Positions 11,066-22,018 of a stretch of DNA of 64,000 nucleotides are shown here, piece by piece; position 1 is the stretch's first letter; every line of letters starts with the position of its first letter. Position numbers and translations under genes: made by a program. A model generated the notes under the pieces. It saw only the letters and a program-made list of their open reading frames with translations. It was not told where the DNA came from and searched no databases. The stretch covers positions 28,279,741 through 28,343,740 of the forward strand of contig CM041465.1 of NCBI GenBank assembly GCA_023213395.1, in the 5' to 3' direction. This DNA is from Cycas panzhihuaensis. Taxonomy: Eukaryota > Cycadophyta.

Positions 11066-12320
11066 TTGAAGTGTCAGTCAAGTTTTTACATCAATAAAAC
11101 AAGAAGGTTAACAGGAGAAGCATACACTTGCTTTGACACTCTAAACATGATAGTCAAACAATGGGACCGCACATATACAATTATTAAAGTGATGAATACA
11201 GAAGATATGGCAGACAATACCATTCAAAAGGATATCATGGAACTAATCACTCAAGTAGTCCACAACGTAGTCCAAACGTCAAATGCTCTCTTGAATCATA
11301 CCTTACACCAAATTTTAGATAAACTAATGGTCATAGCGACAAGTAGAAAGGAGGATATGATTGTGCTCGATTCATAAGATGAAGCAATGAGCTGTCAATC
11401 ACATATTAGACATCAAGCTACAAGGAATCAGTTGGGTCCTTAGATATCTCTGATTAATTTTGAAAATGAAGCTATCAGGAAATATCTCAATGAATACTGG
11501 AATTTAACTCCTGAAGAACAAAAGATAGTGGGTTTTCAAGCATACTTCAACTGCTTACAAAGTATTCAAACACAGAAAAAGAAAAAGTTAGAAAAAATTA
11601 CTATACAATGTTTCAGTATGGAGCAAAAATCACATGAGCTAAGAGTATGGATTCAACAAATGGAAAACTACTTTCACTTAATGGAGATTGAGCCAGCAGA
11701 GCAAGTTCCATTAGCCACCCTGCACATGGATGGGATATCATGTGAATGGTGGTAATGTCTAGAATGAACCTCTTTTCAAACTCAACTTCCAACTTGGAAA
11801 GAATTTGTGTGTTTATTCATCGAACGGTTTGAGACTATATCTAATCGTGATTATTATTATGAGTTACGAAGATTAAAGTAAATTGGTTCTGTGGAAGAAT
11901 ACAGTACAACATTCATAAGGCTAAGCTATGTGTTAGAAGATATTCTGACTAATCGACTTATCCAACTATATATAGATGGTCTGATAATAGAAATCCAAGC
12001 TGATGGTAAAATTCAAGAACCTCGGGATTTGAATAAGGCAATACAACTAGCCAAAATATAGGAAGGAAAATCAATGAATTACAAAAAGCAAGAATAAGAC
12101 CCTGTATTCCTCTGTATGCTCATTCTAATCCTCCTTCAACTATATGATCTAGTTTTGTACCTAATAGAGTTACTTGGCTAGTTAAACCATTACTTCAAAG
12201 AACAAGAGCCTACAAGAAGAATTACAAAAAAAGAATCTCTATTTCAGGTGTGCTAAAAAATAAACACCTAATCATAAATGTCAGAAAAATCAATTATATA
12301 TAATTGAATTATTCCTAGTA
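11066..12320 (+). pseudogene. Gag of chromovirus G (broken)
   Basis: From the ATG at 11066 a frame of 103 codons ends in a stop at 11375; similar coding continues with further stops to about 12320. The Ty3-type capsid core is recognisable: LRVWIQQMENYFHLMEI and LATLHMDGISCEWW at 11636-11755, then WKEFVCLFIERFE and the SVEEYSTTFIRLS region near 11790-11930. A damaged zinc knuckle follows near 12240-12290 (RCAKK-stop-TPNHKC, first cysteine lost). Gag would form the virus-like particle that packages the element RNA. Stops such as WW-TAA show it is dead. Confidence 0.8.
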
Positions 12321-12479
12321 GTAGAGGATGAAGAAATTGAATAAGAGGATAATATAGAATGTGGCCAAGAAAACATTATTAAAAATCAAGAGTACCAATA
12401 TAATGAGGAGGAGGACATCTTAAAAATATCATTCTTAGCTATGAGTGATTTGATAAGTTTTGACACGCTTAAACTACGA

Positions 12480-14340
12480 GGATTTATTAAAAATTAAGCT
12501 ATTACAATTTTGATCGATTCCAAAAGTACTCATAATTTTATTGATAGAATATTAGCTCAACACTTAAAATTATTTCCATCTAGAATGACACATTTTCAAG
12601 TAAGTGTTGGAGGGTGATAGGTTATATCTGGACAAGTAATGATGGAAAACCTTAAAATCTCAATTGGTGACATTATTCTTAAAGAAAATTTTTATGCATT
12701 AGATGTTGGTGGAGTAGGTATTGTTCTGGGGAACCAATGGTTATAGACTTTGGCAACTTTTGAGATGAATCTTGAAGAATTATTTATGAGATATAAGAAA
12801 GATGGAAGAATTATCATCCTTCAAGGAGAAAAACCTAGAAATAGCCAACTAATATCTTGTAAAAGAATGGAAAAATTAATCAAGAAGGGCCACCGTGGTA
12901 TGATGGCTCAACTTTTTTCGATCCAGGCAGAAATTAAGCCACCTACACAAGAAAATGAACTACAAGAGGTTATCCAGAAACATAAATAAGTTTTCCAAAA
13001 CATTTTAGCAGAATTACCACCAGACAGGAGATTTGAACATCAAATTGAATTGGAAGCAGGTACTAATTTGATTATTATTTGGCCATATAAACAACCACAT
13101 CATTATCGAAATGAGATTGAAAAGATCATAAAAAAATTATTAGATATAGGAGCAATAACTCCTACTAAAAGCCCATTTGTAGCACTAATAATCTTAGTAA
13201 GAAAGAAAGATGGATCTTACTATATGTGCATAGACTATTGAGAACTAAATAAAGTTACAATAAAAAATAAATTTCCTATACCAAGAATCAATGAGCTACT
13301 AGATGAATTACGAGGAGCAGAATATTTTTTAAAATTTGATTTAAAATTAGGTTATCATCAAATTCGTATTAAATCAGAAGATACATACAAAACAACCTTT
13401 AGTACATACCATGGTCATTATGAATTCAAGGTAATGCCCTTTAGCCTAACCAATGCACTAGCCACATTCTAAGCTATAATGAATCAAGTTTTGAAATCTT
13501 TCTTGTAGAAGTTTGTCTTAGTCTTCTTTGATGACATATTAATATTCAATAAACAATGGGGAGAACATATGAACCATCTTGACCAAGTACTGAGCACCTT
13601 GAAGAAATAAAAATTCTATGCTAACAAATCAAAATGTTATTTTGGAATGAAAGAAATAGAATATCTGAGTCATCTTATATTAAAAGAAGGAATTAGAGCT
13701 GACCCAGGGAAAGTTAAGGTAATTCAAGAATGGCCAATACCCAAAAATATTACGAAACTCCAAGGATTTTTGGGTTTAATAGGATATTATCGATGTTTTG
13801 TTAAAAATGATGCATAAAGAACAACTACCTTAACTTGTTTACTAAAAAAGGATTCTTTTCAATGGAATGAAGAAGCAACAAAGTGTTTCAAACAAGACAA
13901 GCAAATAATGGCCCAGTTACTGATGCTTACATCACCTAATTTTTCTAAAATTTTTATAATAGAATGTGATGCATTAGGAACGAGAATCGGTGCAGTACTA
14001 ATACAAGAAGGTAAACCCATTGCATTTTAAAGTAGAAAGCTAAACAACCGAGAAATTCTCAAATCAACCTATGATAAGGAAATGATGGTCATTATACACG
14101 CTTTAGTTAAATGGCGTCAATATCTCTTAGGTAGCAAATTTATAGTCAAGATAAATCATAACAGTTTATAATATTTATTGAAACAAAAAGAATTATCCCC
14201 TGAACAATGAAAATGGATAAGTAAAATTCAAGCATTTGATTTTGACATAACATACAACAGGGGTAAAAATAATGTGGTGGCTGATGCCTTGTCATGAAAA
14301 GATGAAGAGAGTATAGAATTTCAACTAAAGGTTGTCTCAA
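12480..14340 (+). pseudogene. Protease, reverse transcriptase and RNase H of chromovirus G (broken)
   Basis: Protease: ILIDSKSTHNFI near 12510-12545, where the usual D-S/T-G has become DSKS. RT: a plant Ty3 start GAITPTKSPFVA near 13150, CIDY-stop-ELNKV at about 13228-13255, [12 protein letters not shown] near 13340, MPFSLTNA at about 13435 and the catalytic FFDD at 13524-13535 (usual YVDD or FVDD). RNase H: FIIECDALGTRIGAVLIQEG near 13955-14010 (usual TDAS), SRKLNNREI, and VADALS near 14280. At least seven in-frame stops interrupt the frame, most explained by a single C-to-T or G-to-A change (for example CGA to TGA after CIDY). The domains are in the normal Ty3/gypsy order. Confidence 0.9.
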
Positions 14341-14499
14341 TGATAGAACCAGTATGGATCATGGATTTACAATCAGAAAATGTGAAAGATCCTAACATTC
14401 AACAACTCATTCAAATAATTCAATAAGGAAAAGAAGACAAATTTGAATGGAGAAATGATATTTTATGGTATAAAGAACAAATATTCTTAGGTCCAAACT

Positions 14500-15730
14500 C
14501 AGTTTTCTATAACAAGATATTAAATGAAGCACATGTAGTACCTGTCGTAGGACATGGAGGATTTTATAAAACGTATCTACGAGCTAAACAATTATTTTTC
14601 TAGAAAGGAATGAAAAAGGACATAAATAAATTTATAGTTCAATGCACAGTATGCTAAGCCAATAAATATGAACATATTGCTACTCTCGGTCTGCTCCAGC
14701 CTCTTCCTATTCCACAACAAAAATGGGAAAGTATTAGCATGGATTTTATCATAGGTTTACCAAAATTAGAAAGGAAAGATGCTATCTATATGGCTGAGGA
14801 TCGTTTAACAAAGTTCTCTCATTTTATACCCATTCAATTTAATTATAAAACTCAGTAATTAGTCAAAGTATTTATAAAAAAAATTCACAAGTTACATGGC
14901 TTTCCACAGACCATTATTATTGACAGAGATCCCAAATTCTTAAGTCATTTCTAGCAAGAAATGTTTTGGCAAGTAGGTATAAAACTAGATATGAGTACCA
15001 ATTATCATCCACAAATAGATGGACAAACTGAAGCAATTAATAAATGCTTAGAGAATTATTTACGAAATTATATAACAGATAAATAATTAATAAATGATTA
15101 CCATTCATCCATTAAAATGACCCCTTATTAAGCATTATACGGCTACCAACCAACTTAATTAAAAGATTGGTTAAACAAGGATAATAAGGTTTAAGGGTTA
15201 ATGACTATCTCCAGGAGTCACATAATATAATTCAAATATTAAAGAGACATTTAGAAGAAACAAGAAATCATATGAAACAACAAGTTGATAAAAATTGTGT
15301 CGAGAGAACATTCAAAGTCAGAGATAAGGTCTATGTAAGACTGCAACCATACAAGCAAGCATCATTAAAAATTTCTCAAAAATAGAAATTGAGTCCTTGA
15401 TTTTATGGTCCTTTTTAGGTTCAACAAAAAATTGGAACAATGGCTTATGCCTTAGAACTTCTAACCTTGAAATTACACAATGTATTTCATGTATCGTGTC
15501 TTAAAAAGAAAATTGGAGATCATGTACAGGTACAAACATTCTTACCTCTCTTAGATGAAGAAGGTAAATTAATCTTATTACTAGAAGGTATCCTTAAAGT
15601 TTGAGAACATCAGCTACAGTCAAAGTCTATTCGAGAATATTTGATCAAATAGAAATAATTACCTATCGAAGATGCTTCCTGGGAATCCTCTAATTTTATC
15701 AAGCTTCATCCTAATTTGAGAAACGAAAGT
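14500..15730 (+). pseudogene. Integrase and chromodomain of chromovirus G (broken)
   Basis: HHCC finger: EAHVVPVVGHGG and CTVC near 14525-14655. DDE core: SMDFIIGLP near 14738, IIDRDPKFLS near 14920, [15 protein letters not shown] near 15020-15065. A later SLKISQK region and LHNVFHVSCLKK near 15475-15510 mark the C-terminal module. SIREYLI ... LPIEDASWE at about 15625-15690 matches the C-terminal chromodomain of chromoviruses, which targets integration to particular chromatin. The order RT-RNase H-integrase-chromodomain puts G with the chromoviruses; I do not assign a clade. Stops are frequent (for example at 15047 and 15130). Confidence 0.88.
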
Positions 15731-15748
15731 TTTGTAGGCGAAACATCT

Positions 15749-15762
15749 TAAGAGGGAGGAAT
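15749..15762 (+). other. Polypurine tract of G
   Basis: AAGAGGGAGGAAT directly abuts the 3' LTR start TGTTATG, the expected position for the plus-strand primer. Confidence 0.85.
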
Positions 15763-15996
15763 TGTTATGAGCCTCTTGAAAAAAGTTATTAATCATATTT
15801 GTTGAAGGGTCATATTTAAAGGATATATCCCTTGATAAATAAAGGGTCCAATATACCTACATATATAGCCATTGGCATATTATAAACATCATCTCATTTT
15901 TTATTTATCAATACTACTAAGTATTATTAATTGATCAAATCTCTTTGCGCCTTACTCATTTTTCTTTTCCTAGTTTTTTGAACTAGGTCTGATATA
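15763..15996 (+). repeat. 3' LTR of chromovirus G
   Basis: 234 bases matching the 5' LTR, with the terminal CA changed to TA. About 17 mismatches, 13 of them transitions, give roughly 7 percent divergence since insertion. Confidence 0.95.
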
Positions 15997-16000
15997 AAGG

Positions 16001-16150
16001 GATCCTTAAGGCCATGGATTGTCCCCCAAAATGACCTCTATAAATGCCATTATGACACTCACGAAGGATTTGGTTTACTTCATCAAGGTTGACACAATGA
16101 AGGAGGACTCCATTGAAAGATCTCTTATACAAACATCCTCTATAGGGAAG
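16001..16150 (-). pseudogene. Integrase zinc-finger part of element A (upstream of G insertion)
   Basis: The minus strand reads QILRECHNGIYRGHFGG near 16030-16080, the two-histidine half of the retroviral-type HHCC finger. The cysteine half (AYVQRCRKFQ, second cysteine lost) lies on the other side of G at about 9500-9530. Removing G rejoins the finger as IYRGHFGG ... HGLYWSSLFKDAHAYV. Confidence 0.8.
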
Positions 16151-16249
16151 TATTGCCTGGCAGTCACTCTAATGTGTGACTTTACTTTATTGATGACATT
16201 GGGAGGGTACTGTTGTTGGGTGAGATATTGAAAAATATCACCATACTAT

Positions 16250-17640
16250 TTGTTATCAGCTAGTGGATAGGGAGACAGATCTTGGAGGGCCAGGATAGGC
16301 TCCTTAAGCAAGGAATTGTTAACTAGAAGACTTGAGGGGTTAAGAATGGGGGAATCAACTAGCTTCTTAGGTACTACCATTCCTTTATTTGATTTTCTAT
16401 TGATAATTTTAAGGTCATATTCTTGAAGGAGGATAACCTATTTGTCTGTCCTTCCAGTCAAGTTAGATCAAGTTAGAAGGTACCTCAATGGATTGGATTA
16501 GATGATCATGTAGGTGGTATTTTCAAGAAGGTAATGCCTAAACTTCTTAGTCACGTGGACCAAGGCTAAATATTCCTTTTTAGTAGGAGGGTAGTTTAGC
16601 TCAGTTGCCACCAATGTGTGACTAATGAAATATATAGCTTGCTTGATTTTGGAGTTGTCTTCTTAAGCTAACATGGCTCCCAATGACTTGTTGGTAGCTA
16701 AGGTATATAGAATGAATGGGTGATCAAAGAGAGGGGGTGCCAACATAGGGGCAGAGACTAAGGCTCTTTTGAGCTCTTGGAATACTTCTTGGGCTTTGGC
16801 AAACTATATAAATGGGGAACCCTTCTTTAAAAGGTTTGTTAGGGCTTTAGTATTTATGGAAAAGTCTACCAAGAAATGCCTCAAGAAGCCCAACCTATCA
16901 AAAAATGACTTGATTTGATGTTGTGTTTTTGGGGGGGGTATATCAAGAATAGTTTTGACCTTATCAGGGTTGATTTGGATCCTTTTTTTAGATACAAGGA
17001 ATCCTAAGAGCTTACCAGTGGTGATGACAAACATGCATTTGAGTCGATTCAGGATAAAATGATATTTATAACACCTTATGAATATGGAACGGAGGTCTAC
17101 GGGGTGATCAATCCTCTTACAGGAGAGGCCCATCATGTCATCCATGAAAACCTCAAGGGTTTTGTTTATGAGGTCATGAAAGATGAACTATATCACCCTC
17201 TAATAAGTGGTGCCTATATTCTTTAATCTAAAGGGCATTATGTTGTAGGAAAATAGACCCCATGGGTTAGTAAAAGCCATCTTATGGCAGTCTTTAGGGG
17301 ATATCTGAATCTAGTTATACCTTGAAAATCCATCCATCAAGGACATGACTTTGAAGCATATTATTTGATCAATAATTTGATTAGTGAATGATAAGGAGAG
17401 GTTATCTTTAGGACATATGTTATTTATGTCCTAAAAATCAGCACAAATCCAAGTCATTTTATTCTTCTTGGTGACAGGAACGATGTTGGATACCTACTTG
17501 GGGTAATCAATGGGAGTAATTAGCCCTGTGTTAAGGAGCTTTTCTACTTCCACTTTTATTGCCTTAAAAAGTTTAGGATGAAGAGGGCATTGTTTTTGCC
17601 ACAGGGGGCAGGTACCTAGAATAGTTGTAAGGTTATAAGT
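16250..17640 (-). pseudogene. Reverse transcriptase and RNase H of element A (broken)
   Basis: Minus strand. RT: start near 17640 (KLFKAIKVEVEKLL), MPFRLKNIGTTY near 17230, the catalytic motif VFMDDMMGLS near 17130-17150, then KCMFVITTGKLLGFLVS and IQINPDKVKTIL near 16960-17040. RNase H: ALVSAPMLAPPLFDHPFILY near 16710-16765, then HYLLE near 16530. A YGDIFQYLT-type linker leads into integrase. About 340 codons of RT plus RNase H fit the family. I find no second RNase H between this domain and integrase, where Tat/Ogre elements usually carry one. Stops and shifts are many. Confidence 0.85.
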
Positions 17641-18690
17641 GACAATGCAAGGGTCTATTCCTTTCATATTTGAATAGTCCCATGCAAAGATGTCGCGAAA
17701 CTCTTAGAACAAGAGGGTGTATTCCTCTATATTATCAGGGGTATACTTCGCTCCAACCTTGATGACTTTACCAAGGCCAAGGACTATGTCCTTGGTTGCT
17801 CCCAATCACATGGCATTCCCCTCCTCAAAGTGAAGGGGAGCTTGGTCAACCAAAGGGAGTGAAGGAGTGTCAGACTGACTTGGATCATCCAGAGGTGATC
17901 CCAAGGCTAAATATTTCTAGAAACCAAGCTTGTTATGACCAGAAGGGAGGTTGGGCATAGAGCTCGCTAAATGCTCTAATAGGACTTCATCATTCTTAAA
18001 GTAATATATTCCATGGATATTGTTACTTAATAAGGAGGAAGGACAAGATAGAAGAGGAGTGACAGGTCCACAATGATTGATCCACCATTCCACATAGTTA
18101 GGAGACTCCTTAGAGGAGTTAGCGGGTGTCTTCCTATATCATTGCGCCATGCTACGTGGAAGGGAAAGTTAGCTAAGATCTAAGTCAAAATCTATAGATC
18201 TATCACATGAAAAGGAAAGCTTCACATCTTTATCATTTGCGGAGGATGATAATATTTGGGTAGTGTATGAAGATAGGGTAGAACAAGAGTCCACACATGT
18301 AATGGGAGCAACCATGCATGGCTCATGGGATGAACTGAAAGTATTAGGATTTACTAGAGGAATCCTTGGTCAGGGCTTCAGACTAGAAAGAAGATGAGCC
18401 CCCTATGGATGTTAAGGAGAGATATGGGATAGGGAAGTTCCTTACATTCATCATCAAACTTGTGGTCACTTATGATGGTGAGTTACCCATAACTTCCAAT
18501 GCCAATGGAGGAGAAATAGATGAGGTTCAAGGAGGAAGGGAGAGGTTCTTCCTCTTCTTCAGGAATGTTGGGGACATTAATTAAGAAGGTGGTGGAGCAA
18601 GTAGATGGATCCTTATTACCCTTGGTTAACTCGTGAGCCACCTGACACGGTTGATGAGATGATCAAATAAGAGGCGATTCCTAGAAAATA
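17641..18690 (-). pseudogene. Protease-RT linker region of element A
   Basis: Low-complexity, acidic and Ser/Pro-rich coding remnant between protease and RT. It is identified by alignment with element C (49576-50426) and element B (34073-34429), with a shared GSYG-x-L motif near 18450-18500. It begins the RT region with a KVGxxx ... FAWDY-like segment near 17690. No known enzyme domain is visible; it is probably a spacer in the polyprotein. Confidence 0.55.
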
Positions 18691-19040
18691 ATTTTCATTC
18701 ATCCTTCATAGACGAATTTGAGTTGCCTCCAATACGATGAACATATAGCTTCCATTTGATCTAGCCATGGGCACCCCAACAAAAGGTTGTAATCCACGTC
18801 AACATCGAGGAATACTATATTAGTGATGATGGTTTTATCCTTAAGGGTGTGGGGGATAGAAACTGATCCCAAGGGAATATTTTCACTACCATCGTAGCCT
18901 TGACATTTCCATGGAACTGGTTCAAGGGTTGTTATACCCAATTCTTGCATTATGCATAAGGGACTAGCATTAACAAAAGAATTGTTATCTATGACCATCC
19001 TTCTAAGGATACACTTGGGAATGTTAATAGAAATAGTGAA
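18691..19040 (-). pseudogene. Retropepsin-like protease of element A
   Basis: Minus-strand 99-codon open frame with MVIDNNSFVNASPL as the active-site loop, LGITTLEPVPW, then DVDVDYNLLLGCPWL at about 18740-18790, the classic second half of plant Ty3/gypsy proteases. The loop is D-N-N-S where C has D-N-G-S, so the catalytic glycine is lost here. It would cut the Gag-Pol polyprotein. Only part of the domain remains open. Confidence 0.8.
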
Positions 19041-19429
19041 AGGGTAGTGCCATTAGTAGTCCCTTTCACTTATAGGTGGGAGGTCTTTAAGGTTAAAAGT
19101 GAGAAGGGGCTTCCAGTATGGGGCAACATCCAAAGCATGAATAGGGACATTAGTTTGACCTAAAGCCTAAAAATAAATAGCGCATTGCTCGGGTTAACTC
19201 TGTAGGATGCCCATCATAGACATGCCAATGGTGACGATATAGAGATCATTGACTATAGAAAAGGACTTCCCCTTCCTTATATGTTGGGGAAGCACCCTTC
19301 AAAAGTTACAGCACCCAAGTTGAATGGGAATGGTATGTGGGACCATAGGGATCTTGATGGGAAGATTATCTATAAGGGGATTTTGTTGGAAAGTGGAGGC
19401 CTCAATGGCATCCTTAGCCTCTTAAGATC

Positions 19430-21853
19430 TCATGATTAGGTACATAGGAGTGGTCTCAAGCATCTGAATAACTCTCTTCCCCTTGTTCCATGAATGATAG
19501 GAAGAGGAAGATTAGGGATGAGAACTAAGAGCAACATATGAACCTCTCACCCCCTTTCACTTTGTTTTCTCAAGAGCATGGTTGGGGGACCATCCCTTGT
19601 TCCTTGTCCCTCTACCTTAAGTGGATTGAAGTTATTCTCCATGTTTAGGAAATGGATCATGATGAATGGATTCATATAAGTTATGCATAGATGCCCATTT
19701 AGGGGAAGAATCACATGGAAGGGAAAGATTGGGGTGATGCACCCAACATTACGAGTCTTCATGAAGTCACTCACCATGGACAGAGCAATATTTCTTCTCA
19801 AGGGAGGGTTTTGCCCTCCTTGCTTGGGAAGTTTAGGTGTTTCCACCTTTAGGCAATGTAGATTAGGATGCCTAATGGATAGGCCTATGAGAATTTGAGG
19901 GTTGATAAGAGGGCTAGAGATTTAGCTCCTTCATCATACATTCAAAAGAATATATGGTAGAAGTTAAGGGGTCCAAGGTCTTCTCCATTGTGTGGGTAGG
20001 AGGCCTTGGAGGTTTTTGGGGCCATTGGTCATGTGATGGAGGGGGTACCTCATGTTGTTGTGATGACCTAAGAGGATTTTTTAGACTCACCTGGATCTCA
20101 ATAGCCTCAAGTGCTAAGCATTTTACTATGCCAGACTCATACATCATTGCCCTCAGTTGAGGACTTCGATAAGGACTTTAAGGTGGAGGGCATTCACAAA
20201 AATGTCCCTCTTTAATTTCTCGAGCAACATGGCCTTTATGGAATGGTGAAGGTCATGAAAACACCTCACAAAGTCACGATTCATTTCATCATGACCGTGT
20301 TTGAGGGAGTGTAGGGCTTTGATCCCACTATGGAAAGGACAAGCTATGTCGAAGTAGTTAATGAACTCATCTACTAGTTGCTAGAAGGTATGGATTGAGT
20401 GGGTAGGGAGATGATAAAACCATTTAAGAGCATCTCCATGTAAAGAGCAGGGGAATAATTTCATTAGTATGAGGTCATAAGCCTAGTAATCGATACACAC
20501 CATGGAGAAGCTCTTGATGTATTCAATTGGGTCTTGTGATGAGGTCCCATTAAATTTAGGTACCTCAGGAGGATGAGGTAGTAGGTTAGTCCTAAGCACC
20601 TTGATGGATAATGGGGTTGACCTATAGTCAACAAAGGGATGAACCTTTCGTTGAGCTAAAGGGTCAATGAAAGATGAAGGAGGAGGTGTATATGGATACC
20701 TATGTGCTCTTTAAGGGGTTTGAGCATATGAGGAATATGGGTTCTCACCTAGTTGGTGAGAGGGGATCATTCCTATTTGAGGGAAGGATAGATAAGATAG
20801 AAGTGGGTGAGATGGGCCCACTCCACTTTAAGGGTATACCCCTTGTTGTGGGGTCACATGAGAGAATGAGCCTTGAGGAGGGGAAGACCCTCCTCATGAA
20901 GGCATTGTGTATGGGATAGAATATGAGGAAGAAGAGGGTGGATGAGGCATGGGATTTTTCTCATATGGGCCACCTATAGGAGGTGCATCCCCACAAGGGT
21001 GTAATGAATCCACCCTATAAATTGAAAGAGGGTTCCCCTTTCCATGTCCCCAAGGTTGGGATGTATACCTTGGAGGCACATAAAGGGAAGGGTCCACTAG
21101 TTATGGATAAGGACGCATGGGGAAGGGTCCCATGTGACCTAAAGATTAGGGACATGAAGGTCCCCTAGGCCATGTAAGAGGAGCATGAACCATATTTGGT
21201 TAAGGCATGGTTGCCTAATTTTGGGGGGGTATGCTTAACCTAATTTGGGATGTGAGTGTACCCTAAGTAGTCCCTTAGATATAGGAGATGCATAAAGAAT
21301 AGGAAACAATATGAACATGTCCTCTTATGACCATGGATGTGGGTTGAGAGGAACCAAAAGGTGCAGATGTGGAAGAGGATAGCGCCATACTGCAAAGGAT
21401 GCTTTTTAGCTACTTTAGAGGTAGTTGGGCACTTACAGCTTGGAAGGATTATTGTAATGTCTTTATGACATCCATGGGAGGGGTTCTTGCTTACTCATAA
21501 GAGGTGGAAGGATCTGCATATGAGGTGGGAACTAGAGATCAGTCCTCATGGGGAGTATCATTGGGGTGATAGTACTCCATAGAAGTAGATGCACCTATGT
21601 CATGTATAGGAAATTGATGATAATTAAGGTGATCTTGGTCACCCAGGTAGAAGATGGGATTATTGCCCTCTTAGGAAGGATCTAGGAGGAAAGTTGAAAT
21701 ATGAGCTTGGGTTTTAGAAACACAGGCATGGAATGCCTACTCTGATGGGTATCCCTCTAATACTAATTCAAAATCAGATAAAGAGATGGAGGAATACAAA
21801 GACTCTTCCAAAATAAGGGGAAAACCACATAGGTGATGAGAGAAACATCACAT
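19430..21853 (-). pseudogene. Gag of element A (broken)
   Basis: It begins at ATG 21853, about 140 bases after the primer site, aligned with the C gag start at 61039; codon 2 is TGA where C has CGA. The N-terminal part is Pro/Ser/Tyr-rich, with PSLYVPPRYTSQPWGHGKG at about 21040-21097 shared with C and D. The capsid part lies near 20150-20550 and ends in IVKCLALEAIEIQVSLK at 20060-20130. The CCHC-like segment near 19700-19790 aligns with WCSIHGE in C. Frameshifts split it into fragments. Gag forms the particle that packages the element RNA. Confidence 0.75.
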
Positions 21854-21994
21854 TCACATCTTTCCCAAAATCATGGAAGAAATAAGAACAAATAAAATGA
21901 GGGAGGCATTGGAGGTTGACCAAAAAACCTAAGAGGTACAAAAAGAAAAGAAATGTAAACACTAACACAAAGGGAGGTATGGTTTTCCCTTACT

Positions 21995-22018
21995 GGCAGT
22001 CCTCAATATGGTCGCCAA
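21995..22018 (-). other. Primer binding site of element A
   Basis: On the minus strand TTGGCGACCATATTGAGGAC follows the LTR end CA directly. C (CTAGCAACCATACTGGGGAC) and D (CTAGTGACCATACTCGGGAC) have decayed versions of the same site. It is a TGGCG-type site and not the initiator-methionine type; I do not assign the exact tRNA. Confidence 0.75.

Larger units (their letters stand above)
9574..15996 (+). mobile_element. Ty3/gypsy chromovirus G, nested in element A
   Basis: A complete 6.4-kb plus-strand element with 234-bp LTRs at both ends, a methionine-tRNA type primer site, gag, protease, RT, RNase H, integrase and a C-terminal chromodomain, then a polypurine tract. It is flanked by AAGG on both sides (AAAGG left and AAGGG right, one base imperfect). 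It splits the integrase zinc finger of A, whose reading resumes across the junction. By eye the LTRs differ at about 17 of 234 positions, mostly transitions. Every reading frame carries stop codons, so it is non-functional. Confidence 0.95.
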
